DNA of 64,000 bases from Pyxidicoccus trucidator (GTDB taxonomy: Bacteria; Myxococcota; Myxococcia; Myxococcales; Myxococcaceae). The notes under the pieces were generated by a model, which saw only the letters and a program-made list of their open reading frames with translations, ran no database searches and was not told the DNA's origin. Every line of letters begins with the position of its first letter. The first letter of the stretch is position 1. Positions 10,669-19,457 of the stretch are shown one piece after another. The stretch is taken from the NCBI RefSeq assembly GCF_010894435.1, contig NZ_JAAIXZ010000009.1:1-64000 (forward strand), given 5' to 3'. The translations under genes and the position numbers were made by a program.

Positions 10669-13224
10669 TTGGACACCGTGCTGACTCAGACTGGGAATCA
10701 GGGAGAAGCCTCGCTGAAGGAAGAGTTCGGCCCCATGGGCCGGGCGCTGGGAGCCCGTTACCTGGACGGGGTCCACTTCTCCGCGGAGACCGAGGACGAG
10801 CTTCGGTCCCTCCACGCGAAGGGCTTCGTGGTGCACGTCATGCGCACCACGGCGTGGGTGAACTTCCTCTATCTGACGTGGGCCATGGTGCGCCGGGCGC
10901 TGCCGCCCGTGCGCGCCGTGTCCAACCTGAGGCCGTGGTTCACCCGGCCCTGGCGGCAGACGAAGCACCGCGGCGACTACGCGCAGCGCTACGAGTACGC
11001 ACGACAGAATGGCGGCAGCGGGCTCGTCTTCCTGCGCCGCACGGCGCTGCTGGCCCCGTCCGGGAAGGAGACGCGCGAGGACCCCTTCCCCGCCCTGGTC
11101 GCCATGGCGCGCCAGTCCGACCGGCCCGTGTACCTGGTACCGGAGCTGTTCATCTGGGAGAAGCGCACCGCCCGGCTCAAGCCCAACTGGGTGGACATCG
11201 TGTTCGGAAGCCCGGAGGCGCCGGGCTTCCTGCACTCGATGCTGGCCTTCTTCCGCAACTACAAGCGCGCGCAGTTCCGCGTAGGCGAGCCCATCGACCT
11301 GCGGCGCTTCGTGGAGCAGAACCCGCAGGACTCGGATGACGTGCTGGCGCGCAAGGTGCGCAGCACGCTCCATGTCCACCTGGCCCGCGAGACGCGCGCC
11401 GTCTTCGGTCCGCCCGTGAAGCCCTCGTCGCGAGTCATCGACGAGACGCTGCGGGACAGGCAGCTGCGCAAGATCCTGGACGAGCACGCCGCCGCTACCA
11501 ACCGCAAGCAGGAGAGCGTGCTGCGCGAGGCCCGGCGAAACCTCGTGGCCATCGCCGCGCGGCCCAGCCCCACCACGCTGGCCTTCATCTCGCCCGTGCT
11601 CGAGTGGGTGTTCAACCGCATCTACGACGGCATCGAGGTGGATGAGGCGGGCCTGCACCGCGCGCTCAAGGCCGCCGGCAAGGCGCCCCTCGTCCTGTGC
11701 CCCAGCCACAAGAGCCACGTCGACTACCTGGTGATGAGCTGGATTCTGTGGAACCGCGGCTACACGGTGCCGCTGGTGGCCGCGGGTGCCAACCTCTCCT
11801 TCTGGCCGCTGGGCAGCATCTTCCGCCGCTGCGGCGCGTTCTTCCTGCGACGCTCGTTCAAGGACGACAAGGTCTACTCCGCGTCCTTCAAGGCCTACGT
11901 CCGCAAGCTGGTGCACGACGGCACGCACCAGGAGTTCTTCCCCGAGGGTGGCCGCTCGCGCACGGGCAAGCTGCTGACGCCCAAGCTGGGCATGTTCACC
12001 TGGCAGGTGGAGTCCGTGCTGGAGGGCGCGCGCAACGACCTCATGTTCGTGCCGGTGGCCATCGACTACGAGAAGGTCGTGGAGTCCGGCAGCTACTCGA
12101 AGGAGCTGGCCGGCGGGGAGAAGAAGCCCGAGGACCTGAAGGCGCTCCTGAGCACGCCCAAGGTGCTGGCGGCCCGCTACGGGCGCATCCACCTGGGGTT
12201 CGATGAGCCCATCTCGCTCCGGGAGTTCATGCAGGCTCGCGGCCTCAACCCCGACGAGCCGGTGACGGACGAGCAGAAGAAGGGTCTGGTGCGCGCGCTC
12301 GGCAACCGGGTGATGTACGGCATCAGCAAGGTGTCCACCGTGACGCCGCACGCGCTGGTGAGCACGTCCCTGCTGGCGCACCGGAGGCGAGGCCTCACGC
12401 AGCGGGAGATGGCGGACCGCATCAGCATCCTGCGCCGCATCGCCCTGGAGGATGGCGCGCCGCTGCCCGTCGAGCTGCGCAACGCCCCGAGCAACCCGGA
12501 GACGATGGGGCCCATCCAGGACGCCATGCGCACCTTCATCTCCGACGAGATGGTGCGTACGCAGGAAGCGCGCGGCGAGGTCATCTACCAGGTGGAGGAC
12601 TCACGCCGCCCGGAGATGTCCTTCTACAAGAACACGCTGATGAACCTGGTGGCCGCGCGCAGCCTCGTGGCCAACGCGGTGCTCGCTGGCGGCTCACCGG
12701 CGCAGTACGACGCCGTGAAGGCCCGGGCGCTTTTCCTGTCGCGCCTCTTCAAGGTGGAGTTCATCTACCGGGTGGGCATCACCTTCGACACCATCTTCGC
12801 GGAGACGGTGGAGCGGCTCGTCCGCATGGGCCTGGTGATGCACGAGGGCGACACCCTCAAGGTGGCCCCCGAGCCCCATGCACGCCCGGAGCTCGAGTTC
12901 CTGGCGGACATGCTGCGCGACTACCTGGAGGCCTACCTGCTGGCCGCCCTGACGCTGGAGGACGTGGCCTCCGGCGCGACGCAGGACAAGAAGGCCTTCA
13001 TCAAGCTCGCCCTGGAGACGGGCCGCGCGGAGTACCACGCGGGCCGCATCACCGCCGCCGAGTCGCTCGCCAAGGTGACGCTGGAGAACGCGGTGGCGTA
13101 CCTCCAGGACCAGAAGCTCCTCGTCGAGAAGGACAAGAAGCTGGAGCTGGGCCCGGCCGCGCAGGACGCCGCCGCCCGGAAGCAGCTCGCCGACGGCATC
13201 CGCGAGTACCTGAAGCGGGCCTGA
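10669..13224 (+). CDS. plsB: Glycerol-3-phosphate acyltransferase, PlsB family
   Basis: An 851-aa acyltransferase of PlsB type, catalysing the first acylation of glycerol-3-phosphate in phospholipid synthesis at the inner membrane. The four signature blocks are present: CPSHKSHVDYL (block I, catalytic His/Asp), GAFFLRRSF (II), FFPEGGRSRTGK (III) and VPVAIDYEKV (IV). Length is close to E. coli PlsB. The proposed start is TTG 10669, after a G-rich stretch; an in-frame GTG at 10678 is an alternative. It lies 15 bp after argS. The substrate is inferred from family motifs. Confidence 0.88.
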   Translation: MDTVLTQTGNQGEASLKEEFGPMGRALGARYLDGVHFSAETEDELRSLHAKGFVVHVMRTTAWVNFLYLTWAMVRRALPPVRAVSNLRPWFTRPWRQTKHRGDYAQRYEYARQNGGSGLVFLRRTALLAPSGKETREDPFPALVAMARQSDRPVYLVPELFIWEKRTARLKPNWVDIVFGSPEAPGFLHSMLAFFRNYKRAQFRVGEPIDLRRFVEQNPQDSDDVLARKVRSTLHVHLARETRAVFGPPVKPSSRVIDETLRDRQLRKILDEHAAATNRKQESVLREARRNLVAIAARPSPTTLAFISPVLEWVFNRIYDGIEVDEAGLHRALKAAGKAPLVLCPSHKSHVDYLVMSWILWNRGYTVPLVAAGANLSFWPLGSIFRRCGAFFLRRSFKDDKVYSASFKAYVRKLVHDGTHQEFFPEGGRSRTGKLLTPKLGMFTWQVESVLEGARNDLMFVPVAIDYEKVVESGSYSKELAGGEKKPEDLKALLSTPKVLAARYGRIHLGFDEPISLREFMQARGLNPDEPVTDEQKKGLVRALGNRVMYGISKVSTVTPHALVSTSLLAHRRRGLTQREMADRISILRRIALEDGAPLPVELRNAPSNPETMGPIQDAMRTFISDEMVRTQEARGEVIYQVEDSRRPEMSFYKNTLMNLVAARSLVANAVLAGGSPAQYDAVKARALFLSRLFKVEFIYRVGITFDTIFAETVERLVRMGLVMHEGDTLKVAPEPHARPELEFLADMLRDYLEAYLLAALTLEDVASGATQDKKAFIKLALETGRAEYHAGRITAAESLAKVTLENAVAYLQDQKLLVEKDKKLELGPAAQDAAARKQLADGIREYLKRA

Positions 13225-13267
13225 TGCGGCCTCTCGGAAAGCACGGTGCGGTAGGGCGCGTTACCGT

Positions 13268-13795
13268 GTGAGGATGACCGGCATGCCTCGACGCATGCCG
13301 CTGCTGTCGCTCGTTCCGATGGTGCTCTGCTCCGCCGCCCTGCCCTCCTGCCGGAGTGCGCCGGCCTCGGCTCCCGAGGTCCGTGCTCCCCGCGCCTGTG
13401 GCACGTCCATCGAGGACGTGGCGTGGATGGAGGGACGCTGGCAGGGCCCGTCAGGCCCCGGGACGGTGGATGAGCATTGGACCCATGCGGCGGGGGATTC
13501 CATGCTCGGCATGAGCCGCTTCATCTCGAAGGGCCGGACGGCGTTCTTCGAATACCTCCGCATGGAGGCGCGGCCCGACGGGCTCTATTACATCGCCCAT
13601 CCGAAGGCCCGCCCCGGCGTCGAGTTCAAGCTCGTGCGCTGCTCGGAGCGGGAAGTGCTCTTCGAGAACCCCGAGAATGACCACCCGAAGCGCATCCTCT
13701 ACCGGCGGGAGTCGGCGGACAGGCTCACAGCCCGCATCGAGGGCGACGAGGGCGGCAAGCCCGTGTCGGAGGACTTCTTCTACACGCGGATGTAG
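13268..13795 (+). CDS. DUF6265-like lipoprotein
   Basis: A 175-aa predicted lipoprotein. The signal peptide ends in a lipobox-like ALPSC. The mature part has the W-M-x-G-x-W opening (VAWMEGRWQGPSG), then DEHWTHAAGDSMLGMSRF, FEYLRMEARPDG and FENPENDHPKRI. These match what I recall of the DUF6265 family, which is of unknown function and lipocalin-like in pattern. Start is GTG 13268, or ATG 13274 two codons later. It is a stand-alone gene on the plus strand. Confidence 0.6.
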   Translation: MRMTGMPRRMPLLSLVPMVLCSAALPSCRSAPASAPEVRAPRACGTSIEDVAWMEGRWQGPSGPGTVDEHWTHAAGDSMLGMSRFISKGRTAFFEYLRMEARPDGLYYIAHPKARPGVEFKLVRCSEREVLFENPENDHPKRILYRRESADRLTARIEGDEGGKPVSEDFFYTRM

Positions 13796-14027
13796 CGGGG
13801 ACTGACGCGGCTGGGGTGAAAGCGGGCGCGGGCTTGCAGGTGGAAGACGTCGCGCAGCGCATCGGCATTGGAGGACGGATGCGCCGACGCGACAGCAGCA
13901 CCGGGTCCTCCGGCGTGGTGCCACGCCACGCGCGAATCTGGTACGCCTGCGCCTCGGTGCGCGCCTCCACCTGGATAGGCCCCCCCAATGCGGGCAGTTC
14001 TGCTTTTCGCGTCAAGGAGATGAACCG

Positions 14028-15215
14028 GTGGAAGACTCCGCTCCCAGCGACTCACAGCCGCCGCAGCCGCCCGAGCCGCCCGCGCACGGGAAGGCGCCGA
14101 CGAGCCCGCGCACGCTGGCGGTGGCCGGCGCGGCGCTCGCGCTGGCGCTCTTCGTCACCGTGGGCGCCTTCGTGCAGTTCATCAACCCGTCCTTCGGCAT
14201 CTGGTTCACGGAGCTGTTCGTCTTCCTGGGCCTGGGCTGGGTGATGCTGCGCTTCAGTGGGTGGCGCCCCACCGTCTACACGGGGCTGACGCCCGCGCCG
14301 CGCGCAGCCACCCTCTTCGGCTTCCTGCTGGGCGTGGCCAACTTCTTCGCGCTGGTGGTGCCCATCCAGTACGCGGCGCAGTCCCTGGCCCCCGAGTGGC
14401 TGACGAAGCTGTTCGATGGCACGCGCCTCTTCGAGGGACAGACGTCCGTGGAGCTCGCCCTCATCCTCACGGGCGTGTCGGTGGCCGCTCCGGTGTGCGA
14501 GGAGTTCTTCTTCCGCGGCATCTTCCAGAAGGGGATTACGCCCAGCGCCCCGGCCTCGCCGGTGCGCGCGCTGGTGGTGTCCGCGGTGGTGTTCAGCGCG
14601 TTCCACCTGGACCCGGTGGGCTTCGCCGCGCGCACGGAGTTGGGGCTGCTCTTCGGGTATCTCTACCTGCGCACCGGCTCGCTCTGGCCGAGCATCGGCG
14701 CGCACGCGGCCAACAACCTCGTGTCCTCCGTGCTCTTCCTCGCGGCGAAGGCGCTGGGACAGGACGCCAGCGACTCGGAGACGGACCCGCGCGCCGTGCT
14801 GGCGCTGGCGGGCGTGGGCTTCGCCGGACTGTTCGGGCTGCTCTCCGCCGCGCGCCACTACCCCACGCTATGGGGCGGGCAGGCCCGGGCCACGGAGGAG
14901 GAGGCACGAGAGCCCCTCCCACGGCCGTCCCTGGCCCGGCTGCTGCTGCCGTGGGTGGTGGGCGCCACGCTGGCGCTGGGGGCCCTGGGCGCGGTGGATG
15001 CGCGCGGCATCTCCCTCAACTTCCACGACGCGCAGTACCCGTTGCCGGACCTGGAGAAGGACGCGCCCCCCGGGCTCCTCGCGGAGCGCGAGGCCCTGCG
15101 GGTGCTCCGTGCCTCCGCGCGCCGGGGCGAGACGCCGATGGAGGCCTACTACGAGGAGCGCGACCGGCAGCGGCGTGCGCACCGCCAGGCCCTGGGCGAA
15201 CCGAAGCAGCCCTGA
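14028..15215 (+). CDS. CPBP-family intramembrane metalloprotease
   Basis: A 395-aa polytopic membrane protein with the three CPBP (Rce1/abortive-infection) motifs: CEEFFFRGIFQK (EExxxR), VFSAFHLDP (FxxxH) and IGAHAANNL (HxxxN). Together these bind the catalytic metal. At least eight hydrophobic segments surround them, and a charged C-terminal tail follows a final membrane span. The GTG start at 14028 has an AAGGAGA sequence eight bases upstream. The substrate is unknown. It converges on the DUF5818-like gene; the gap holds a duplicated hairpin. Confidence 0.88.
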   Translation: MEDSAPSDSQPPQPPEPPAHGKAPTSPRTLAVAGAALALALFVTVGAFVQFINPSFGIWFTELFVFLGLGWVMLRFSGWRPTVYTGLTPAPRAATLFGFLLGVANFFALVVPIQYAAQSLAPEWLTKLFDGTRLFEGQTSVELALILTGVSVAAPVCEEFFFRGIFQKGITPSAPASPVRALVVSAVVFSAFHLDPVGFAARTELGLLFGYLYLRTGSLWPSIGAHAANNLVSSVLFLAAKALGQDASDSETDPRAVLALAGVGFAGLFGLLSAARHYPTLWGGQARATEEEAREPLPRPSLARLLLPWVVGATLALGALGAVDARGISLNFHDAQYPLPDLEKDAPPGLLAEREALRVLRASARRGETPMEAYYEERDRQRRAHRQALGEPKQP

Positions 15216-15236
15216 GCCGGCGAGGCGTCCAGCCTG

Positions 15237-15353
15237 CCTACCGCCTCGGACGAAGCGGTAGGAGCTGACGTGGACCACAGGGGCCCCACAATCCGTGGAG
15301 CGCCCTGCCCTCCTACCGCCTCAGACGAAGCGGTAGGAGCTGACGTGGAACAC
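15237..15353. repeat. Direct repeat of a hairpin, 42 bp, two copies
   Basis: Two 42-bp copies (15237-15278 and 15312-15353) differing at two positions, starting 75 bp apart. Each contains the perfect 8-bp dyad CCTACCGC / GCGGTAGG with a ten-base loop (second copy: arms 15312-15319 and 15330-15337). Copy two includes the 3' end of the minus-strand DUF5818-like gene, with the stop codon in the hairpin loop. Copy one lies beyond it in the gap between convergent genes. It may act as a doubled terminator, but there is no T-tract. Confidence 0.75.
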
Positions 15354-15536
15354 CGGGCCCACCATGGCGCTGGTGAGCGTGTCCCCGTCCACACGGCCCT
15401 CGGCTTCGATGCGCTGGCCGTCCTGCTTGATCTTCCGGTCGCCGCCCGCGAGCTGGTACGTGGTGCCGTCGTCGCCCTCCAGCACCCATACGCCCGTCTC
15501 GATGTCGCGGAAGACGACGCGCCCGGTCAGCTTCAC
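15321..15536 (-). CDS. Small DUF5818-like beta-barrel protein
   Basis: A 71-aa protein starting at GTG 15536: VKLTGRVVFRDIETGVWVLE, then DDGTTYQLAGGDRKIKQDGQ and an ending with HVSSYRFV. The pattern is a short OB-like barrel binding or sensing an unknown ligand, resembling what I recall of DUF5818; that assignment is tentative. The start overlaps the stop of the upstream subtilase gene by 4 bp (GTGA), so the two are likely translationally coupled. No signal peptide. Function unknown. Confidence 0.6.
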   Translation of the reverse strand: MKLTGRVVFRDIETGVWVLEGDDGTTYQLAGGDRKIKQDGQRIEAEGRVDGDTLTSAMVGPVFHVSSYRFV

Positions 15537-17320
15537 GCATCCTCCTTCTTGAGCATCGCCCGCGCGATGACGAGGCAGATGACCGTGTTGAAGCCCAGCC
15601 AGGGCTTCGCCAGGAAGGTGAACGGCATCCACGCCAGCGCCGGAGCCCCCGCCCACGCGGAGTACGCCAGGAAGCCCGCGAACCCGAGCGCCAGGCCGCC
15701 CGTGGCCGCACGCAGCCCGCGCCACTTGATGGACGGCAGCGAGAGCAGCAGCGGGATGAGCGCGCTGTAGAACAGCGGGTTCACCGTCTTGCCACGGCCG
15801 AAGATGATGCGCTCCCAGTCCGGAATCGGCAGCGAGGCCACCTGCACCACCTCGCCAGCCGCGCTATCCGAGCCGCCGAACCAGGTGCGCAGGAACCAGG
15901 CGCCCACCGTGGACATCAGCAGCGGGATGAGGAACGCGGGCTTGAACAGCACGTTGAGGAAGCCCGGCCGGGCGCCCCCGCGCATCGTCAGCAGGACGAA
16001 CGCAAGCAGGGCCAGTGCCCAGTACAGCGGCGGCCACTGGGACATGCCGCCGCGCACAGACGCCAGCGAGGCCTCCGCGTTGAGCAGGCCGTGGCCGTAC
16101 TGCTCGCTCCACGCCTGGTCCGCCATCTTCTTCGCGCCCGCGTAGAGCGCCTTCTCCACCTCGTCCGGGCCCTTGGCGCCAGCCGCGTACAGCATGGCGG
16201 CCACCGCGGCCACGTGCGGAGTGGCCATGCTGGTGCCCTGGTATGAGGCGTAGACGGACTGCGCCGGATTGCGCGGGTCGATGGTGTTCTGGAGGATGCC
16301 GCCCTGGTCGCCGCGGCGCTTGTCACCGCCCGGCGCGGCGATGTCCAGCTCCTTGCCGTAGGACGAGTACGGCGCCAGCACCCCGTCCGGGCCCACCGCC
16401 GACACGGCCACCGCGCCCGGGTAGGCCGCGGGGAACTCGACGCGCGCGCGACCGCCGTTGCCGGCCGCCGCCACCACGGTGACGCCCTTCTTGCGCGCGT
16501 ACTCCACCGCGCTGGCCATCACCTGCGAGTAGCCGCCACCGCCCAGGGACATGTTGATGACGTTGGCGCCCTTGTCCGCCGCGAAGCGGATGGCGTCCGC
16601 GATGTCCGCCGTGGTGCCGCCACCGAAGTGGTTGAGCACCTTCACCGGCATCAGCGTCGCCTCGAAGGCCACGCCCGCCACGCCTTCGTTGTTGTTGGTG
16701 GCCTGGGCGATGGTGCCCGCCACGTGCGTGCCGTGCCCGTGGTCGTCGTTCGCGTGCTCGTCGTCGTTCACGAAGTCGAAGCCCTTCACGAACTTCGCGC
16801 CCTTGAGGTCCGGCACCTGCTTGAACTCGTCGTAGTCCTCGTAGGCAATGCCGGTGTCGAGCACCGCCACCACCACGCCCTTGCCGTGGTTGCGATCCCA
16901 CGCGGTGGGCATGTTGATCATCCGCAGGTTCCACTGCTCCGAGTACTTGGGGTCGTTCGGCGTGAAGCTGGCGCGGACCTCCATCAGCGGCTCGGCGGCC
17001 TCGACGCTGGGGTGCTGACGGATGCGCGCGAGCACGCCGTCGACGTCATCGATGCCCACCGCCAGGGTGAGGGCCTCGTCGGCGCTCTCCACGGAGTTGA
17101 GCTCCAGGTCCACGCCCCAGTCGGCCTCCCAGGCGTCAAACTCGGCCTTGGTGGTGCCGTCCTTGAAGTCGACGACGATGGCGCCATCCACCACGTCCAT
17201 CGGGTCTAGCGCCGCTTCGGCGGGAGGGGGCGGCTCCTGCTCAGGCGAGGGAGATGTGCACGCGGTCGCCAGCGTCACGGCCAGCACCGCGCCACCCAGG
17301 GTCCATCGCACCATCCGCAT
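15533..17320 (-). CDS. Membrane-anchored subtilisin-like serine protease (S8)
   Basis: A 595-aa secreted protease starting at ATG 17320, seven bases after AAGGAG; the frame is open further upstream but without a ribosome-binding site. It has a lipoprotein signal (lipobox-like ATAC near residue 20) and an inhibitor-like propeptide (about 40-115). The S8 catalytic domain carries Asp155 (AVLDTGIAYED), His196 (HGHGTHVAG) and Ser364 (GTSMATPHV). The last 160 residues hold about five hydrophobic segments, for example WALALLAFVLL and FLIPLLMSTVGAWFL. The mature protease is therefore tethered by both ends, an unusual layout. The next gene, DUF5818-like, overlaps it. Confidence 0.9.
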   Translation of the reverse strand: MRMVRWTLGGAVLAVTLATACTSPSPEQEPPPPAEAALDPMDVVDGAIVVDFKDGTTKAEFDAWEADWGVDLELNSVESADEALTLAVGIDDVDGVLARIRQHPSVEAAEPLMEVRASFTPNDPKYSEQWNLRMINMPTAWDRNHGKGVVVAVLDTGIAYEDYDEFKQVPDLKGAKFVKGFDFVNDDEHANDDHGHGTHVAGTIAQATNNNEGVAGVAFEATLMPVKVLNHFGGGTTADIADAIRFAADKGANVINMSLGGGGYSQVMASAVEYARKKGVTVVAAAGNGGRARVEFPAAYPGAVAVSAVGPDGVLAPYSSYGKELDIAAPGGDKRRGDQGGILQNTIDPRNPAQSVYASYQGTSMATPHVAAVAAMLYAAGAKGPDEVEKALYAGAKKMADQAWSEQYGHGLLNAEASLASVRGGMSQWPPLYWALALLAFVLLTMRGGARPGFLNVLFKPAFLIPLLMSTVGAWFLRTWFGGSDSAAGEVVQVASLPIPDWERIIFGRGKTVNPLFYSALIPLLLSLPSIKWRGLRAATGGLALGFAGFLAYSAWAGAPALAWMPFTFLAKPWLGFNTVICLVIARAMLKKEDA

Positions 17321-17342
17321 CGGGCTACTCCTTGAGGAACGA

Positions 17343-17360
17343 GGCTCTTCCAGAAGAGCC
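17343..17360. promoter_or_regulatory. 18-bp palindrome in the subtilase leader
   Basis: GGCTCTTC and GAAGAGCC arms, perfect over 8 bp with a two-base spacer, lying 23-40 bp upstream of the protease start. Its position suits an operator; a leader hairpin is the alternative, though a two-base loop is tight for RNA. No convincing promoter was recognised nearby. Confidence 0.45.
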
Positions 17361-17480
17361 CTACGAACGCACGGCGAAACGATTGGGTCTGCACTCACAG
17401 TCTGTACGCCCCCTCTCCCGGCGTGCAAGGGCCCCGGGGTAAAGAAACGTGAAGAAGTCCAAAGGGTTACGCGGCATCGG

Positions 17481-18113
17481 TCATCCGCCCGAGAGTTTGC
17501 GCAGCCAGACGGCCACGGCCCGTCCGACCTGGGGGAGGTTGCGCTGGAAGGTGGGACCGGCATCGTCGATGACCTCTAAATCGCCTCCCGCCTGGATGAC
17601 AGCAGCCGACACCTTGGCCCTGGGCAGGCGGGCGTCCTCCTCGCCCTGCACCACCAGGAGCGGACAGGTCACCCGGGACAGCACTTCCGGGGCCACGTCC
17701 GCGGGCGCCACCAGGCACAGGCCTCCGACGGCGGGGTACTTCGCCTGGAGCGCCAGGGCCACCTGGGCCCCCCCATGGAGCGCCGCCACCGCCACGGCCG
17801 ACGTCCCGGCGTTCTCCAGCAGCATCCGCATGGCTGCCTCGGCGTCCTCCAGGAGCGCCAGGTCCTTGCCCCGCGTGCCCTGGCTGGCGCCCACGCCCCG
17901 GTGGTTGAAGCGCAGTGTAGGGAAGCCCGCATTGGCCGCGGCCCAGACGAGCTCCGCCGCGAGGACGTGGTCCATGCCGCCGCCCTCATCGGGACGGGGT
18001 GGGATGACCAACAGCGGCGGCGCGCGGGTGCCCCGGTGGGCGGTGCCCTCCATCACCTCGCGGCCGACCGGCACCAGCGTGGCGCGCTCCAGGAACTGAC
18101 CTTTCTGGACCAT
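17481..18113 (-). CDS. Alpha/beta-hydrolase-fold protein lacking catalytic Ser and His
   Basis: A 210-aa protein of the small dienelactone-hydrolase-like type: VIPPRPDEGGGMDH, then FPTLRFNHRGVGASQG (oxyanion region) and CPLLVVQGEEDARLP (Asp loop). At the nucleophile elbow, normally GxSxG, the sequence is ALHGGA, with His in place of Ser. Near the C-terminus, where GADHFF is expected, it reads DDAGPTFQ with no histidine. Only the acid residue remains. It is probably a non-enzymatic binding protein or a changed active site. It is transcribed alone, upstream of nothing obvious. Confidence 0.75.
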   Translation of the reverse strand: MVQKGQFLERATLVPVGREVMEGTAHRGTRAPPLLVIPPRPDEGGGMDHVLAAELVWAAANAGFPTLRFNHRGVGASQGTRGKDLALLEDAEAAMRMLLENAGTSAVAVAALHGGAQVALALQAKYPAVGGLCLVAPADVAPEVLSRVTCPLLVVQGEEDARLPRAKVSAAVIQAGGDLEVIDDAGPTFQRNLPQVGRAVAVWLRKLSGG

Positions 18114-18305
18114 GCCCCCACCTTAGAGCCCCTTCCCCCACCCCGTGACAAGCGGAACGCCCGGCGGGCGGGGGATGGTGGACGTCCGGGACGCGCGCTC
18201 AGGCCCTTCAGCACGGGAGACGCGAGACGCCGGGGCGGAGAATCGTGGGCTTCCGGTGCGAGCGGTGGGTGGCCGTGGCCGATGGACTCCCGGGACGCAC
18301 GCCCG

Positions 18306-19457
18306 TCAGCGCCGGGCCCTGGCCACCCGCTTCTGGACCGCCGTGCGCAGCGTGCCGTCGTCGATGAGCTTGCGCAGGTTCTTTCCCGGGCAGGCCGTCT
18401 CCGCGTGCTCACCGTGGCCGAGGATGCGCTCGGACGGGATGTCGTAGCGGTATGCGAGCCACGCGCTCACACGCTCCAGCGCCTCCAATTGGGCCGCGTT
18501 CGGCTGGCGCGTGTCGTAGTTCCCGAGCAGGTGCACCAGCAGGTGCCCATCCGGGTCGTACGCCGTGTTGGTGTCCCCCACGAAGCGCTCCTCGCGGTTG
18601 ACGTAGATACGGCCCTGGTAGTCGATGGTGTAGTGGTACGGAATGTCCCCCCACTTCTTGTCCCGGAGGGACCAGCCCTGCAGACCCCGGACGCGCTTCC
18701 GGGCGTCGACGCTCCCGGGGAGTTCCTCCGCGGAGTGATGCACGGTGATGGTGCGGGGCATGTCCCTGTGCGTGGGCATGCGCTCCGCCTGCGCCGGGCG
18801 GGCCCCCCACTTCGCACGCTCCTCCATCACCGGCCGGAGGCGCTCTGCCACCGCATCGGCGCGTACCCGAGCGAGCCACGCGGGGGGCGCGGTGTGCTCC
18901 CACCCCAGCTCGACATGCAGGGCGCTCGCGGTGTCGAACACCAGCCGGAAGCGGCTGGTGCCGGGAATGCTCTCGAGGAGCGTATCGCGCTCAGCCGCGG
19001 ACAGCTCGGGGATGGAGCGCCACGTGTCGCCAAGGCGCAGGGCGCTGATGCGCAGCACCCGGCCATGGAGGTTCGCCACCACGCGCAGCATGTCGCGGGT
19101 GTCGCGCGAGCACGCGGGCAGCAGCCGCACCGCCTTGACTCCAGCCTTGAGCAGTGGCTTCGACAGGCTCTCCAGGTTCCGGGCCACGTCGCACGGCAGG
19201 AGCACCGAGTCGGCGCCACCGCCGTAGTCGATGCCCGCCTGGGTGGCCTTCACGCGCACCCCGGCGACGGAGGCACAGACCTCGTCACCGGGCATGGAGG
19301 GCGCCAGGGCCGCCTCGGGCAGACCCGTGCAGACCGGCCCGGCTTCCGCTGCCGACACGGAGCCCACGGGAGCGAAGGCGGCGCCCAGGACGAGCGCCAG
19401 CCCCAGCCACCCGCGGACTCGCGAGCTCGCTACTTCTTCACGACCACTTGCATCCAT
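18306..19457 (-). CDS. Secreted N-acetylmuramoyl-L-alanine amidase (PGRP/Amidase_2)
   Basis: A 383-aa exported peptidoglycan hydrolase. The signal peptide (residues 1 to about 37, core GWLGLALVLGAAFAPVGSVSA) precedes an uncharacterised N-terminal domain of about 180 residues containing paired cysteines. The C-terminal zinc amidase domain opens with TITVHHSA (first zinc His), continues with IPYHYTIDYQGRIY and VHLLGNYD, and ends with GHGEHAETACPGKNL (second His and Cys ligands). The ATG at 19457 lies inside the 3' end of the preceding gene (28-bp overlap), so the pair is probably one transcript. Confidence 0.88.
   Translation of the reverse strand: MDASGREEVASSRVRGWLGLALVLGAAFAPVGSVSAAEAGPVCTGLPEAALAPSMPGDEVCASVAGVRVKATQAGIDYGGGADSVLLPCDVARNLESLSKPLLKAGVKAVRLLPACSRDTRDMLRVVANLHGRVLRISALRLGDTWRSIPELSAAERDTLLESIPGTSRFRLVFDTASALHVELGWEHTAPPAWLARVRADAVAERLRPVMEERAKWGARPAQAERMPTHRDMPRTITVHHSAEELPGSVDARKRVRGLQGWSLRDKKWGDIPYHYTIDYQGRIYVNREERFVGDTNTAYDPDGHLLVHLLGNYDTRQPNAAQLEALERVSAWLAYRYDIPSERILGHGEHAETACPGKNLRKLIDDGTLRTAVQKRVARARR

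Noticed and set aside
14868-15278. A second DUF5818-like gene reading through the distal repeat copy
   Set aside because: Only the last 14 codons match, and the upstream part is antisense to the CPBP gene; it is a duplicated 3' end, not a gene.
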